64,000 nt of DNA from Myotis daubentonii (taxonomy: Eukaryota > Chordata > Mammalia > Chiroptera > Vespertilionidae), in the NCBI RefSeq assembly GCF_963259705.1, contig NC_081848.1, positions 56,540,895-56,604,894 of the forward strand. Reading direction: 5' to 3'. Shown here piece after piece: positions 22,077 to 32,735 of this stretch; the first letter of the stretch is position 1; each line of letters begins with the position of its first letter. Position numbers and translations under genes: made by a program. The notes beneath the pieces are model-generated. The model saw nothing but the letters and a program-made list of their open reading frames with translations, made no database searches and was not told the origin of the DNA.

Positions 22077-23894
22077 CTGGAAACGAAACAAGACTTGAAA
22101 ACAGGACTGAATTTAATGTCTCTGCATTTTAGAGGAGAAAGAAGCTCTATTGCGAAGAAGAGGGAGAGGGGCAAAGGGTTTGAATAGAGGTAGTTTAGAC
22201 AGAAATATGGAAAGTGGGGTTATAAAGTGATTTTCTGATGATATGTGTAATATGAAAGTTATTTATTGTTGCTCCATGTGATTTGGAGTAAAGATTTCTT
22301 TGCAGATCAAAGCATTTGTGTAAGAGAATTCTTATGGTGGTGGTGGAGTTAAGAAGTGCTTACTTCTATTTTAGAAAGGGCTTTGGATGAAAACAGAGAA
22401 GCTCTTGCAGAATTTAGGTGTGAGACATAAATCTACTCACACATAGGTGAAGAGTAGCAGCTGATGAGTGCTTACATGGTATTACCTCTTTTAATCCTCC
22501 AAATAGCTCGTTGAGGCCAGTACTATGCCTATACCCATCTGGCATATGGGAAAAAAGAAGCAGAAGGAGGTCCAGTTCTCACGTGCACAAGTGGAAGAGC
22601 CTGGATCTGAACCCACAGGTCTGTGTCAGAGCCTTTGCCCTTCCCCTTTCCTGCAGCCCCACTTCCAGGGTGGTGTGTCCGGTGCACAGGGAGGGTGGTG
22701 GGGCAGGAAGCAAGTAACTCTCAGGGACAAATCTAAAATGGGAACTCATTTGTGTGATTTGAAAGAGCACAAGTGTCTGATGGCTTGAAATCATCAGTCC
22801 AGTTCTAGTAATTTCTCTTGCGCTTCTTTTTAGAGCTACCAAAATGATAAACATAAATTCTTAAGTATATTTACATAAAACCACCTAAAAAGTAAAGTAC
22901 ATTCCATCCTCAAGGCATTTGTGATGAGAGATATATTATTCGAAGAAAATGACACCCAATAAAGATGCGCCAACAGAATCTAGTAAAATAAATGACGAGA
23001 TGTAATGAGAGGTTTATCTACTAGTAATTACATTGGGAGACAAAAAGTCCTAGGAAAAGCAACTGTGAGGAGACTATAATAATAGATGGGTTTTCATAAT
23101 TTGCCATCCAATCTAATTTTCAGCTCCTCTGTGTCCTATTGATTTGCCTCCCCACTGGGCTCCTTTTCCCTCTGGCTCCTGGTGCTCTCAGGAAAGGGTA
23201 ACAGTAATGGGTGATTGGAAGGCAGGAGGAGGGTGATTGAGGTTTTAACTCCCTGACTCTCTACTGTGCGTGGACCATGGTGATGTTAATCTACCTAAGG
23301 ATATAGCTTCTGTCCCTTGGCCTGTTATGGTCACAGTAATGGTCACAACTACAGTTCTCCCTGTGTCTGGCAACTTACCTTTCCCTCTATCCTTCAGGGT
23401 GCACAAGGGCAGTAGCTCCCTATTATGACTTATCTTTAGGGGCCTCTGTATCCTTTATTGACTTCCCTTAGTCCTGCTTACCCCTTAGTACACAGTTCCT
23501 TTATTAAACTCTCTTTTGTTACCCATTAGTGTGTGCCTTGTGTTATTTTCCTGACAAGCCAGATGCAAACATACATCAAAGAAAGAAACAAACACACCCT
23601 TTGAACAGCAACACAGCAAGGTAATGTGTGAAACCTGAGGTTATTAACAACAATTCAGGTTTGAAAGCAATGGCTGTGAAGCAGAAAGGACCTGGTTGGT
23701 CCCATGAATCTCCCACAATCTAAGTTACCAGCACCCAAAGCTTCCCTCAGGGAACTTCATGTCTCTGGACTCTCCCTCATGGGCGCCCATGGCTTCTTGC
23801 ATGCTCCACCCCAAAATGCAATCATGAGCATGTGGGCTAAGAAGAAGAAAACAAAACTGCCTTTGAGAGAAGATAGTTCTGAGCCGACTCTTAC
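22077..23894 (-). other. Intron 1 of MRGPR copy C
   Basis: It is paralogous to 7258-9913 of copy A (minus that copy's 850-base extra segment), and 23154-23894 is nearly identical to 1-749. It contains a MIR at about 22450-22640. No coding exon was recognised. Confidence 0.5.
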
Positions 23895-24089
23895 CTGAGC
23901 ACCATCTTGTAGCTGAAGGTGGTGAGTAGAAGAAGAGGAGCTTTCCAGGGAGTGCTGAGCACCAGAGAATGCTCTTCTACCCCTGGATAGGAGGTGTCTA
24001 CAGGAGCAGGAATGGAACCTGATGACCAAGAGAGGCTTATCAAGATGCTGGGCAGCACTGGTGACTTCCTGCCCAAGGGGCACTGGCAA
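23895..24089 (-). other. Predicted exon 1 of MRGPR copy C
   Basis: The donor is CTCAG|GTAAGAG at 23895|23894. The ATG at 23905-23903 (context AAGATGG) is followed by GTG CTC AG. Joined to exon 2 at 22076 it reads M-V-L-R-P-K-T-A-G-F into the receptor frame without a stop. The intron would be about 1.8 kb. Confidence 0.6.
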
Positions 24090-24789
24090 ATGAGAATCTG
24101 GAGATGTGAGACAAGGACCTCACGAGATGTTTCTCACTTTTCCTGAGTCCAATGACTTATCTCTTCCTCTGTCCATTTTATCTCATCTGGTCCCCCTCCC
24201 TGTGAGGAATGTTTAAATTGGAATCTGTGACTGCCCATAGTGATCCTGTGCAGGAAGCTCACCTACTAAGCAAACTCTTCCATCACTAAAGAAGAGTTTG
24301 ACATTCAGGGTTTTGTCTGGCCTGGCTCATCTGATCTGTTTCCAATTATTTCCAGAAGTAATATATGCATAATACTTTATTTCAGAGGACACCATAGTGT
24401 GCAAAGTGAAGTGTAAAGTCCTTCTTAATCTCATTCCTCAATGTTTACAGTTTCCATTATAATTATTTTACAAGTTATTTTATAGCTTTTCATTATAAAA
24501 CTACATTTCTTTTTTTGATTTATCAACATCAACAACTGTGTATACTGTGTTTCTTTCTAAAATATAAGGAAATAGTGGGACAAAATGGCATGGGAGTAAG
24601 CGGAAGCTACTCACAAGCTCTCAGGACCAAACTGGAATTACAACTAAAATAAAAAAAAACATTACCCTAAATAATCAAGTGAAGACTAGATGGAGAGATC
24701 CCTGATAACCAAGGATGGAAAATGGGGACTGCATAGAGGCTGGTAAAAAGGGCAGAGTCAGGAAAGGGCAGGCCAGGCTCCCATAGACA
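24090..24789. other. Duplicated exon-1 upstream flank, no gene seen
   Basis: It is the close counterpart of 939-1689. The conserved tgacttatct lies near 24153. The site at about 24560 is the empty site of the PHF11 retrocopy. Confidence 0.45.
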
Positions 24790-25612
24790 GAAGCTCAATT
24801 TTTGGAAAGATATTTCAGCTGTGTGGTCTTGCCACTGAGTACTCCTCCCAAGCTGGGCCCCCGAGCAGAGAGGACCACAACTGAGAAAGATGTTCACGTA
24901 ACATCTGGCTGTGTAAAGCAGCAGGGTTGTTGTCTTCCAGGGAGAGTTGACTGGAAATGCAGTCACTGTCTTAAAGGAAAAATGCACGAAATTTTGTTTG
25001 TAGCCATTCACCTTGTGCTCTGGCAGGGGGAGGACAGAGTGTATTGGAGCTGTGTGAGCAGAATCCAGGGTTAGGGGTTTTGGGTTTAGAGCTTGGAAAG
25101 CAGACACCCTTTTTCCTGTGTTGAGTCATTCCCTCACACTGCAGAGGTCATCTCTCTCAGGCAGACCTTTGCTATCCAAGTAGTTATTGCCTGGCTGGGA
25201 AGACAGTTGACCCACCCTACTGGAAAACCCCTCACCCCATGGTGTGGAGTTTCTGAGGCCCATTAAGAGCCTGAGAATAGCAATTAGCCTCCAGGTAGAA
25301 GCACTGTGGGAAAACCACTCACCACTCTGGAAATTGCCTGAGGGTTACTCAAGACTTAATCCAAACAGTGTGCAAGCAGAGGCAGGTTGCTGGAGGCTTT
25401 GAATCTTTGCCTGATATAATTAGTCAGAAACATCACTTGGCCTGTCCTGCACTAGTGATTGGGAGGCATAGCAGATTTACCTAATGCATAGTCACAAATC
25501 CAGATAGACAGCCAAAATGGGGAGACAAAAAACCAGCTCCCAAATGAAAGAACAAGAGAATTCTTCAGAAGAAGAGATAAAAGAAAAGGAGATAAGAAAT
25601 TTATCTGATATA

Positions 25613-27750
25613 TGGAAAAACCAAGATGGCAGCATATGTAAACACTGGAGTTTGCTGCCTTGAACAACCACTTCAAAAATGCAACTATAAGACGGAATGA
25701 ACATCATCCAGAACCACAGGAAGGCTAGCTGAGTGGAAATTCTACAACTTGAAGGAAAGAGTAAAGCATACTGAGACTCAGAGTAGGTGCAATGCGGAAG
25801 TAATATACTAAGGTACAGAGGTGCACACGGAGCGGGCTGGTGGCTGAGGGCGCGGTTGTTGTTTTCAATCGGGAGGGAGTCTCAGGCTCTGAGCTCCAGT
25901 TCCGGGCGAGTCTCTGGGGACCCAGACTCCTACGGGAGAAGAGGGACTGTCTGGCATCGGTCAGAACTCGAGGGCAGCTTTCTCTTGGAGGGGCTTGCAG
26001 CCATTGCTGAGACACTGAGAAGCTGGGCCTCTAAGAGCAGCCACAACTGCTAGCCCTGCCCTGTTGATCCCGTGGGATTCGCCCCGCCCCGCCCAAGCCC
26101 TGCAGGGAGGCTTTTGCTGGATAGCCTCAGGCAGAGGCTAGATTAGTGCCTCCCTAGAGATCCAGGAGCCAGTGTACCCAGAGGTCAGAGTGGGACCATC
26201 CAGTTTGCAGCTCCATGGAACCATAAAGGACACACTCAGGGAGTAGACTCAGTGAGCACCAAAGCCCCATTGAAGCAAGTCTTGCCCCAGAGGGGTGTCT
26301 CCAGCACAGAAGTTCTCCCACTGCAGACACAGCTGATTCTCACAGCCAATTGGCCTGGAGGTCAATTCCTCCCAGTGATACCTATGACAATCAAGGCTTA
26401 ACTACAACAAGACTGTGCACAAAGCCCACAAAGGGGTGCACCAAGAGTGTCCTCTTCAGGTAACTGGGGAGGCTGAACCACTGGGCCCTAGAGGACACTT
26501 TGCACAGAAAACCACTTTATCAACACAGGGAAGCATAAAAAATGCGGAGACAAAGGAAAAGGACACAAATGACAGAAATAGAGGAAAGCAAACGACTGGA
26601 TATAGAGTTCAAAACCACACTTTTAAGGTTTTTCAAGAATTTTCTAGAAACTGCCAATAAAGTTAATGAGACCTACAAGAAATCTAATGAGACCCTCGAG
26701 GTTGTGATAAAGGACCAACTAGAAATTAAGCATACACTGACTGAAATGGAGGATATTATACAGACTCCCAACAGCAGACTAGAGGATCGCAAGAATCAAG
26801 TCAACGATTTGAAATATGAAGAAGCAAAAAACACCCAACCAGAAAAACAAAATGAAAAAAGAATCCAAAAATACGAAGATAGTGTAAGGAGCCTCTGGGA
26901 CAGCTTCAAGCGTACCAACATCCGAATTATATGGGTGCCAGAAGAAGAGAGAGAGCAAGATATTGAAAACCTATTTGAAGAAATAATAACAGAAAACTTC
27001 CCTTACCTGGTGAAAGAATAGACGTACAAGTTCAGGTAGCACATAGAACCCCAAACAAAAGGAATCCAAAGAGGACTACACCAAGACACATCATAATTAA
27101 AATGCCAAGAGCAAAAGACAAAGAGAGAATCTTAAAAGCTGCAAGAGAAAGAAAGTCAGTTACCTACAAGGGAGTACCCATACGACTGTCAGCTGACTTC
27201 TCAACAAAAACTTTGCAGGCCAGAAGGGAGTGGCAAGAAATATTCAAAGTGATGAATGCCAAGAACCTACAACCAAGATTAGTTTATCCAGCAAAGCTAT
27301 CATTCAGAATTGAAGGTCAGATAAAGAGCTTCACAGATAAGGAAAAGCTAAAGGAGTTCATCATCACCAAACCAGTATTATATGAAATGCTGAAAGGTAT
27401 CCTTTAAGAAGAGGAAGAAGAAGAAAAAGGTAAAGATACAAATTATGAACAACAAATACACATCTATCAACAAGTGAATCTGAAAATCAAGTGAATAATC
27501 TGATGAACAGAATGAACTGGTGATTATAATAGAATCAGGGACATAGAAAGGGAGTGGACTGACTATTCTTGGGGGGGAAAGGGGTGAGGGGGATGCGGGA
27601 AGAGACTGAACAAAAATCGTTCACCTATGGATGATGACAGTGGGTGGGGAGTGAGGGAGGAGGGTGGGGTGGGTACTGGGTGGAGGGGAGTTATGGGGGG
27701 AAAAAGAGGAACAAATGTAATAATCTGAACAATAAATATTTAATTAAAAA
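25613..27750 (+). mobile_element. Full-length half-L1 (HAL1) retrotransposon
   Basis: A 2138-base element is bounded by an exact 19-base target duplication, aagaaatttatctgatata (25594-25612 and 27751-27769). It starts with an L1-like 5' motif (ccaagatggcagc) and has about 930 bases of 5' UTR and a single ORF1 (26542-27407). It then goes straight to a G-rich 3' UTR and a short A-tail (aataaatatttaattaaaaa). There is no trace of ORF2, which is the definition of HAL1 elements. The uninterrupted pre-insertion sequence is present in the paralogous spacers near 2470 and 13545. Confidence 0.92.
26542..27407 (+). pseudogene. HAL1 ORF1 (L1 ORF1p-like), one frameshift
   Basis: The N-terminal part (26542-27021) encodes a lysine/glutamate-rich coiled-coil stretch followed by the RRM-like domain (NIRIIWVPEEEREQDIENLF). 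The C-terminal part (to 27407) holds the RNA-binding segment TLQARREWQEIFKVM with LQPRL and LSFRIEG. A single missing base near 27020, relative to the copy at 61202-61798, shifts the frame. Otherwise about 288 codons are intact. ORF1p of L1 is a trimeric RNA-binding chaperone; HAL1 would need reverse transcriptase from an L1 in trans. Confidence 0.85.
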
Positions 27751-28172
27751 AAGAAATTTATCTGATATAGAGTTCAGAATAATGATGGTAAAGATGCTCA
27801 ACAGCATGAAAAAATATATAGTAACTATGAAAAAGAAGTCATAAATAAAGAATGACATAGCACAAAACAGAACACATTGGATGGAATACACAGCAGATTA
27901 GGGGAAGCTGAGGATCTAAAACATATAAGGAACTCATACAACTTAGCAAAAGAAAGACAAACAATCCAATGAAAAAATGGGTGAAGGACCTAAATAGACA
28001 CATCTCCAAAGTGGACATACAGATAGCCAAGAGACATATAAAAAAATGCTCAAAGTCACTGATCATTGCAGAGATGCAAATTAAAATGACAGTGAGGTAT
28101 TGCCTAATATCTGTCAGAATGGCCACCATCAATAAAGCAACAAGTGACAAGTGCTGACAAGGATGTGGAGAG

Positions 28173-28272
28173 ACCCAGGTCTTTTATGCTTCACAGACAT
28201 TGTTTTCAACCCTGAATTGTTGTTAATAAGCTTAGGTTTCACATATTACCTTGCTGTTCTATGAGCATGTTT
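28173..28272 (-). repeat. Inverted local insert inside the L1 remnant (spacer copy 3)
   Basis: This is the same insert as 2887-2985, in the same place and orientation. Its reverse complement matches the block around 23600-23700. It is absent from the spacer at 13965. Confidence 0.6.
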
Positions 28273-28797
28273 GTACACTGCTGGTGGAAATGCAGATGGG
28301 TGCAGCCATTATGGGAAACAGTATAGAGTTTCCTCAAAAAATTAAATATAGAATTGCCATTTGACCCAGTGACCCCACTTTTAGGAATATATCCTAAGAA
28401 ATGCAAAACACCAATCAGAAAGAATGCATGCACCCCTATGTTCATAGCAGCACAATTTATAATAGCTAAGATGTGGAAATAGCCAGAGTGTCCATCAGTA
28501 GATGAGTGGATGAAAAAGCTGTGGTACATTTATACCATGGTATACTATGCAGCAGTAAAATAGAAGAATCTCTTACCCTTTGAGACAGCATGGAGGAACT
28601 GACTGAAATAAGTCAGTCAGAGAAAGACATGTATCATATAATTGCACTCAAAATGTTGACTATAAGTAACAAAATAAACTGATGACGAGTGTGTCCAGAG
28701 ACATGGAAGCATGGAACAGAGTGTAGAATCTCTGAGGGAAGGCAGGGGAAGGTGCGTGGATGGGAGGTAATCAACCAAAGACCTTGTATGCCTAACC

Positions 28798-29152
28798 CAG
28801 TGGTCTGCAAACTCATTAGTCAACAGAGCCAAATATCAACAGTACAACGATGGAAATTTCTTTTGAGAGCCAAAGTTTTTAAACTTAAACTATATAGGTA
28901 GGTACGTTGTTATTAACTTAATTAGGGTACTCCTAAGCTGGCCTTTGCTAAAAACGTCCTCAATCTGAGGGGTCTACCTCAGCAACTGTACCCCCACTTC
29001 TTCTAATGCCACTTCGTCAAAATAGGCCGAAAACCGACTTCTGGGCATGGGCCACGACGTTTCAATCGCACTGTATGTGCACGCCCACACGTGGTATTGT
29101 GTGGAAGAGCCACACTCAAGGGGTCTCGCGATCCGCGGTTTGCCGACCACTG
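28798..29152. mobile_element. Non-autonomous hAT DNA transposon (355 bp)
   Basis: The ends CAGTGGTCTGCAAAC and, reversed, CAGTGGTCGGCAAACC are typical hAT terminal inverted repeats. The exact 8-base target duplication gcctaacc lies at 28790-28797 and 29153-29160. Paralogues near 3520 and 14510 have one gcctaacc and no element. The interior has no transposase frame. It resembles the nhAT families of vesper bats. Confidence 0.93.
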
Positions 29153-29295
29153 GCCTAACCCATGGACACAGACAATAAGGTGGTGAAGGCCTTGGGGGGA
29201 GGGGGGGGCGTCGGAGTGGGAGGGTCGGCTGGACGGGGTCAATGGGGGAAAAGAGGGAACATTTGTAATACTTACAAAAATAAAACTAAAAAAAA

Positions 29296-30109
29296 TGTAT
29301 GCATCAATTTCAATAAATGTACCACATTAATGGAAGATGTTAGTAATAAGATAAACTGTGTGGGGAATTAGGAATGGGGGGGCGGTTATAGAAATCTTCT
29401 GTACTTTCTGTACTATTTTTCTTAAAATGTGCTTTAAATTTTAACGTCTATTAAAATGAATAAGCAAACCAGCAACTGAATAAATATTTACAATGCACAT
29501 AACTAACCAAAGCCCCATTCGACATATATCAAATCTCTTACAAATAAATAATGAAAAAGGGCAACACTTAATAAAAATTGGGAAAACTGAAAAAACACTT
29601 TAAGAAATACAAGTAGCCAATAAGCTCATGAAAGGATGCTCATGCTTGCAAAGGTTGAAAAGTGGTGAGAACAATGTCCTTAAAGAGGGTGACTGAAATC
29701 TGGCAATGGGGATTTAGCAGAGACTCGACTTGAAAATCACCATATGTTCATTCATTAATTCACTTATTCAATCCACATTTATTATGCTAAAGTGCTAGTC
29801 CAAGGCCTGCCAAAGTCATCAAGGACTGGTCACGGGGGCTTGATTGAACTTTAATTCATTTAATTTACAGAGACATTGTAGGAGAATGACCACAAAAACT
29901 TGTCAAAAATGTAATATTCATGCAGTTTCTATCAAGTTCAGTGATGAAAGAAATTTAGACTTTTCCTGAACTTCACTCATCTTCTGCTGTAGGTCGAATT
30001 CTTCAAATGTGAGAGCAGTCCTGGACCCCAGAGATGGCAAAACTCCCATGGGGATGGGGTGAAGGCCCTGGTTAAGGCAGTCCTGGGACATTGCACTCTG
30101 TGTTTCTTT
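29296..30109. other. AT-rich spacer and 3' flank of MRGPR copy D
   Basis: It is paralogous to 14635-15453. No gene was seen. Confidence 0.5.
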
Positions 30110-30278
30110 CTTTCTTTTTTTAAAAATATATATTTTATTGTTGTTTTTTTTTATGGAGAGGAAGGGAGAGGGATAGATGTGCCCGCAATCAAGGTTCATG
30201 CCCTTGACCAGAATCGAACCTGGGACCCTTGAGTCAGCAGGCTGATGCTCTATCCACTGAGCCAAACCGGTTAGGGCA
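30110..30278 (-). repeat. VES SINE at the B/D site (copy D)
   Basis: It is flanked by an exact 16-base duplication, cactctgtgtttcttt (30094-30109 and 30279-30294). It occupies the same site as the SINE beside copy B, but about 60 bases are deleted internally. The empty site beside copy A is near 5450. Confidence 0.9.
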
Positions 30279-30452
30279 CACTCTGTGTTTCTTTAACAGG
30301 CACTGGCTCACTTCATCCTCAGGAGCTGGATTATTATGTTAATTGTTTTAAATCCGGAGCCCAGAAGTTAAACATGGTAAGAAATCCAACCAAATGAGAG
30401 GGACAAAGCTGGCTTTCAAAGTCACATCTGTCTGAACAAAGCTGACTCTGAA

Positions 30453-31440
30453 TCAGGACACCAGATTTCCTGACATGGCCAGGGTTTCCCCAGAAAGGCT
30501 TTCTCCAGGTTCATCCACCTCAGGAGTGTCCTGCAGCGCCCTCTGGAGAACCAGCCTCAGGGCGTGTCTCGGCTTCCACCATCGCTGCCTGAAGGAGCCA
30601 ACAAAGAAGTAAATGATGGGGTTGGCACCGCTGTTGACACAGGACAGGAGAACTGCCGCCAAGAAATGAGGAACGAAGGCATCCAAATCTTTTTGAAACC
30701 AGATTAAGAGGAACCAGATGATGCCGAAAGGCAGGCCGCAGAGGAAGAAGACCAGCACGGTGAGCACGACGGTGGCATAGAGCCTTGTCAAGGGAACCCG
30801 GTTGGAGCCACACAGCAGTCTGGTCATCAGGGCCAGGCTGGACCCAGTGAGAAGCACAAATAACAAAGTCAGCCACGCCACAGTGATGAAATCCAACACT
30901 GGGCACCAAACATGGTGCACCTTCCTAACCAGGAAGCCACAGTAGTTTCCTTCCAGGATGCTCAGCAGCAGGGACAGGGCCCACAGCAGGGCACACATGA
31001 CGGTGGACATGTGTCTGGGGCGGCGGCAGCGGTACCAGATGGGCCACAGGACAGACAGGCAGCGCTCCGTGCTGATGGCGCTGAGAAAGCTCAGGCCTGA
31101 GATGTAGGCAAACACGGACACAGTCATGAAAAAGTGCGGGATGGATATGGAGATGATGAGTGTTTCTAGGGCATCTATAATATGACAGCTGAGTAAGAGG
31201 AAGTCGGCTCCAGCCAGGTTGAGGATGTAGACGGAGAAGGCGTTCCTGCGCATGCGGAAGCCCAGGAGCCAGAGCACCATGGAGTTCTCCGCCAGCCCCA
31301 CCAGGGCCACGATGGCTGTCAGTAATTCCAGAGTTAGGAACTCCGTTTTGAAAGTTTGTTCTCTTCCACTTATTGATGTGAATTCGCTGCTCCAGGCTGT
31401 GACAGATGGATTCAAGGTTGAGAACCCTCCACTGGTGCCA
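30453..31440 (-). CDS. MRGPRX-type receptor exon, copy D (open, canonical ATG lost)
   Basis: The receptor frame is uninterrupted through all seven transmembrane segments: [37 protein letters not shown], the E/C and C/D positions of the TM4-TM5 region (LEGNYC, VWCPVLD), CGLPFGI, NPIIYFF and the C-tail ending SGNLVS. The acceptor TTCTGTTCCAG puts the exon start at 31440. At the position where copy B has its ATG, copy D has TTG (31415-31413), a single A-to-T change in the gene. An in-frame ATG at 31475 lies before the acceptor, in the intron. Splicing from exon 1 (ATG 32551) would restore an in-frame start and give about 332 residues. It may be functional if exon 1 is used; otherwise it has lost its start. 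Confidence 0.75.
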
Positions 31441-32540
31441 CTGGAACAGAAACAAGATTTGAGCACCTGGTGCATGATCAGTGAGTCTCATGGCCACCCT
31501 GCTACCTGGGAATTACTGTCTGTGTTACAGAGGTGGGGAATGGAGGCTTGCAGAGAATACAATACCAAAGGCTTCACTGCCTTGGAGTCCTGGAACCTGG
31601 ATTCAAACCCAGATCTCTCTGACTCTAGAGTCAGGGCTCTGTTTACATAACAGGGACCTTCTGCTGACATGGAATATTCTGTAGTCCAAATGTCTCCACT
31701 CATAGTTGGAGACCATGTCGTGTCTGCTGGAGGCAGGAGAATAGTCTGTATTCTCTTCATTTGATGTCAAATTTCATTTCCTGCTTCTCTAACCTCCTCT
31801 GTGTTCTAGGAGGACATGTCTATTTCCCTCAACACTGGGCTCACCTCTGTCTCCTGGGTGCTCTCAGGAAGGAGAGACACTGGCAGGTGGTAGGAGAGCA
31901 GGATGAAGGCAGGTTGCAACTCCCTGTCTCTCTGCTGTCAGGCTCTGAGTTGGCCATGATGGTGTTATTCTGCCTAAGGACATAGCCCCTGTCTAGTTGC
32001 CTTTCTTATGGTCACAATGACAACCACTGCCACAGCCACAGCCCTCCCTGTGTTCTGGTCACCTTCTTTCCCTCTGCCCTTCAGCAGTAGCTCCCTATTA
32101 TGACTTATCTTTAGAGGCCTCTCTATCTTTAACAATTTCCCTTACTCCTGCTCACCCCTTTGTACATAGTCCCTTTATTAAACTCTCTTCAATTACTCGT
32201 ACGTTTGTGCCTTATGTTTTTTGCTGGGACAAGAAAGATACAAACATATAACAAACAAACAAATCCATTGAACAGTAAGCTAATGTGTAAAAGCTGAGTT
32301 ATTAACAACAATTCAGGTTTGAAAACAATGTCTGTGAAGCAGAAAGAACCTGTGTCCCTCACAGCCTAAGCTACCAGCACCCACAGCTTCCCTGAGGGAG
32401 CTTCAGGTCTCTGGACTCTCCTTCATGGGTTCCCATGGCTCCTTGCATGCTCCACCCTAAGATGCAGTTGTGACCATGTGGACTAAGAGGGAGAAAACAA
32501 AACTGCCTTTGAGAGAAGGTAGTTCTGAGCCGACTCTTAC
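31441..32540 (-). other. Intron 1 of MRGPR copy D
   Basis: This is the shortest of the predicted introns (about 1.1 kb). It is paralogous to 17506-19269 without the GA microsatellite. No coding exon was recognised. Confidence 0.5.
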
Positions 32541-32735
32541 CTGAGCGCCATCTTCTAGTTGAAGGTGGTGAGTAGAAGAGGAGGAGCTTTCCAGGGAATG
32601 CCGAACACCAGAGAATGCTCTCCTACCCCTGGATAGGAGGTGTCTGCAGGAGCAGGAGTGGAACCTGATGACCAAGAGAGGCTTATCAAGATGCTGGGCA
32701 GCCCCTGTGACTTCCTGCACAAGGGGCACTGGCAA
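32541..32735 (-). other. Predicted exon 1 of MRGPR copy D
   Basis: The donor is CTCAG|GTAAGAG at 32541|32540. The ATG at 32551-32549 (context AAGATGG) is followed by GCG CTC AG. Joined to 31440 it reads M-A-L-S-G-T-S-G-G-F into the receptor frame. The conserved AGATAAGTCA motif lies about 240 bases further upstream on this strand (near 32789-32798). Confidence 0.6.

Larger units (their letters stand above)
24790..29295 (+). mobile_element. Internally deleted L1, spacer copy 3 (split by HAL1 and hAT insertions)
   Basis: This is the third copy of the L1 remnant described at 1690. The 5'-UTR-like and ORF1-start parts run to 25612, and the remainder resumes at 27751. The ORF1-to-ORF2 jump is at about 27905-27935. 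An inverted insert lies at 28173-28272 and the hAT element at 28798-29152 in the 3' UTR. The A-tail ends near 29295. Confidence 0.7.

Noticed and set aside
31441..31475. The ATG at 31475 as the start of receptor copy D
   Set aside because: It lies upstream of a strong acceptor (TTCTGTTCCAG) shared with copy B and is probably intronic; it would be used only if transcription starts inside intron 1.
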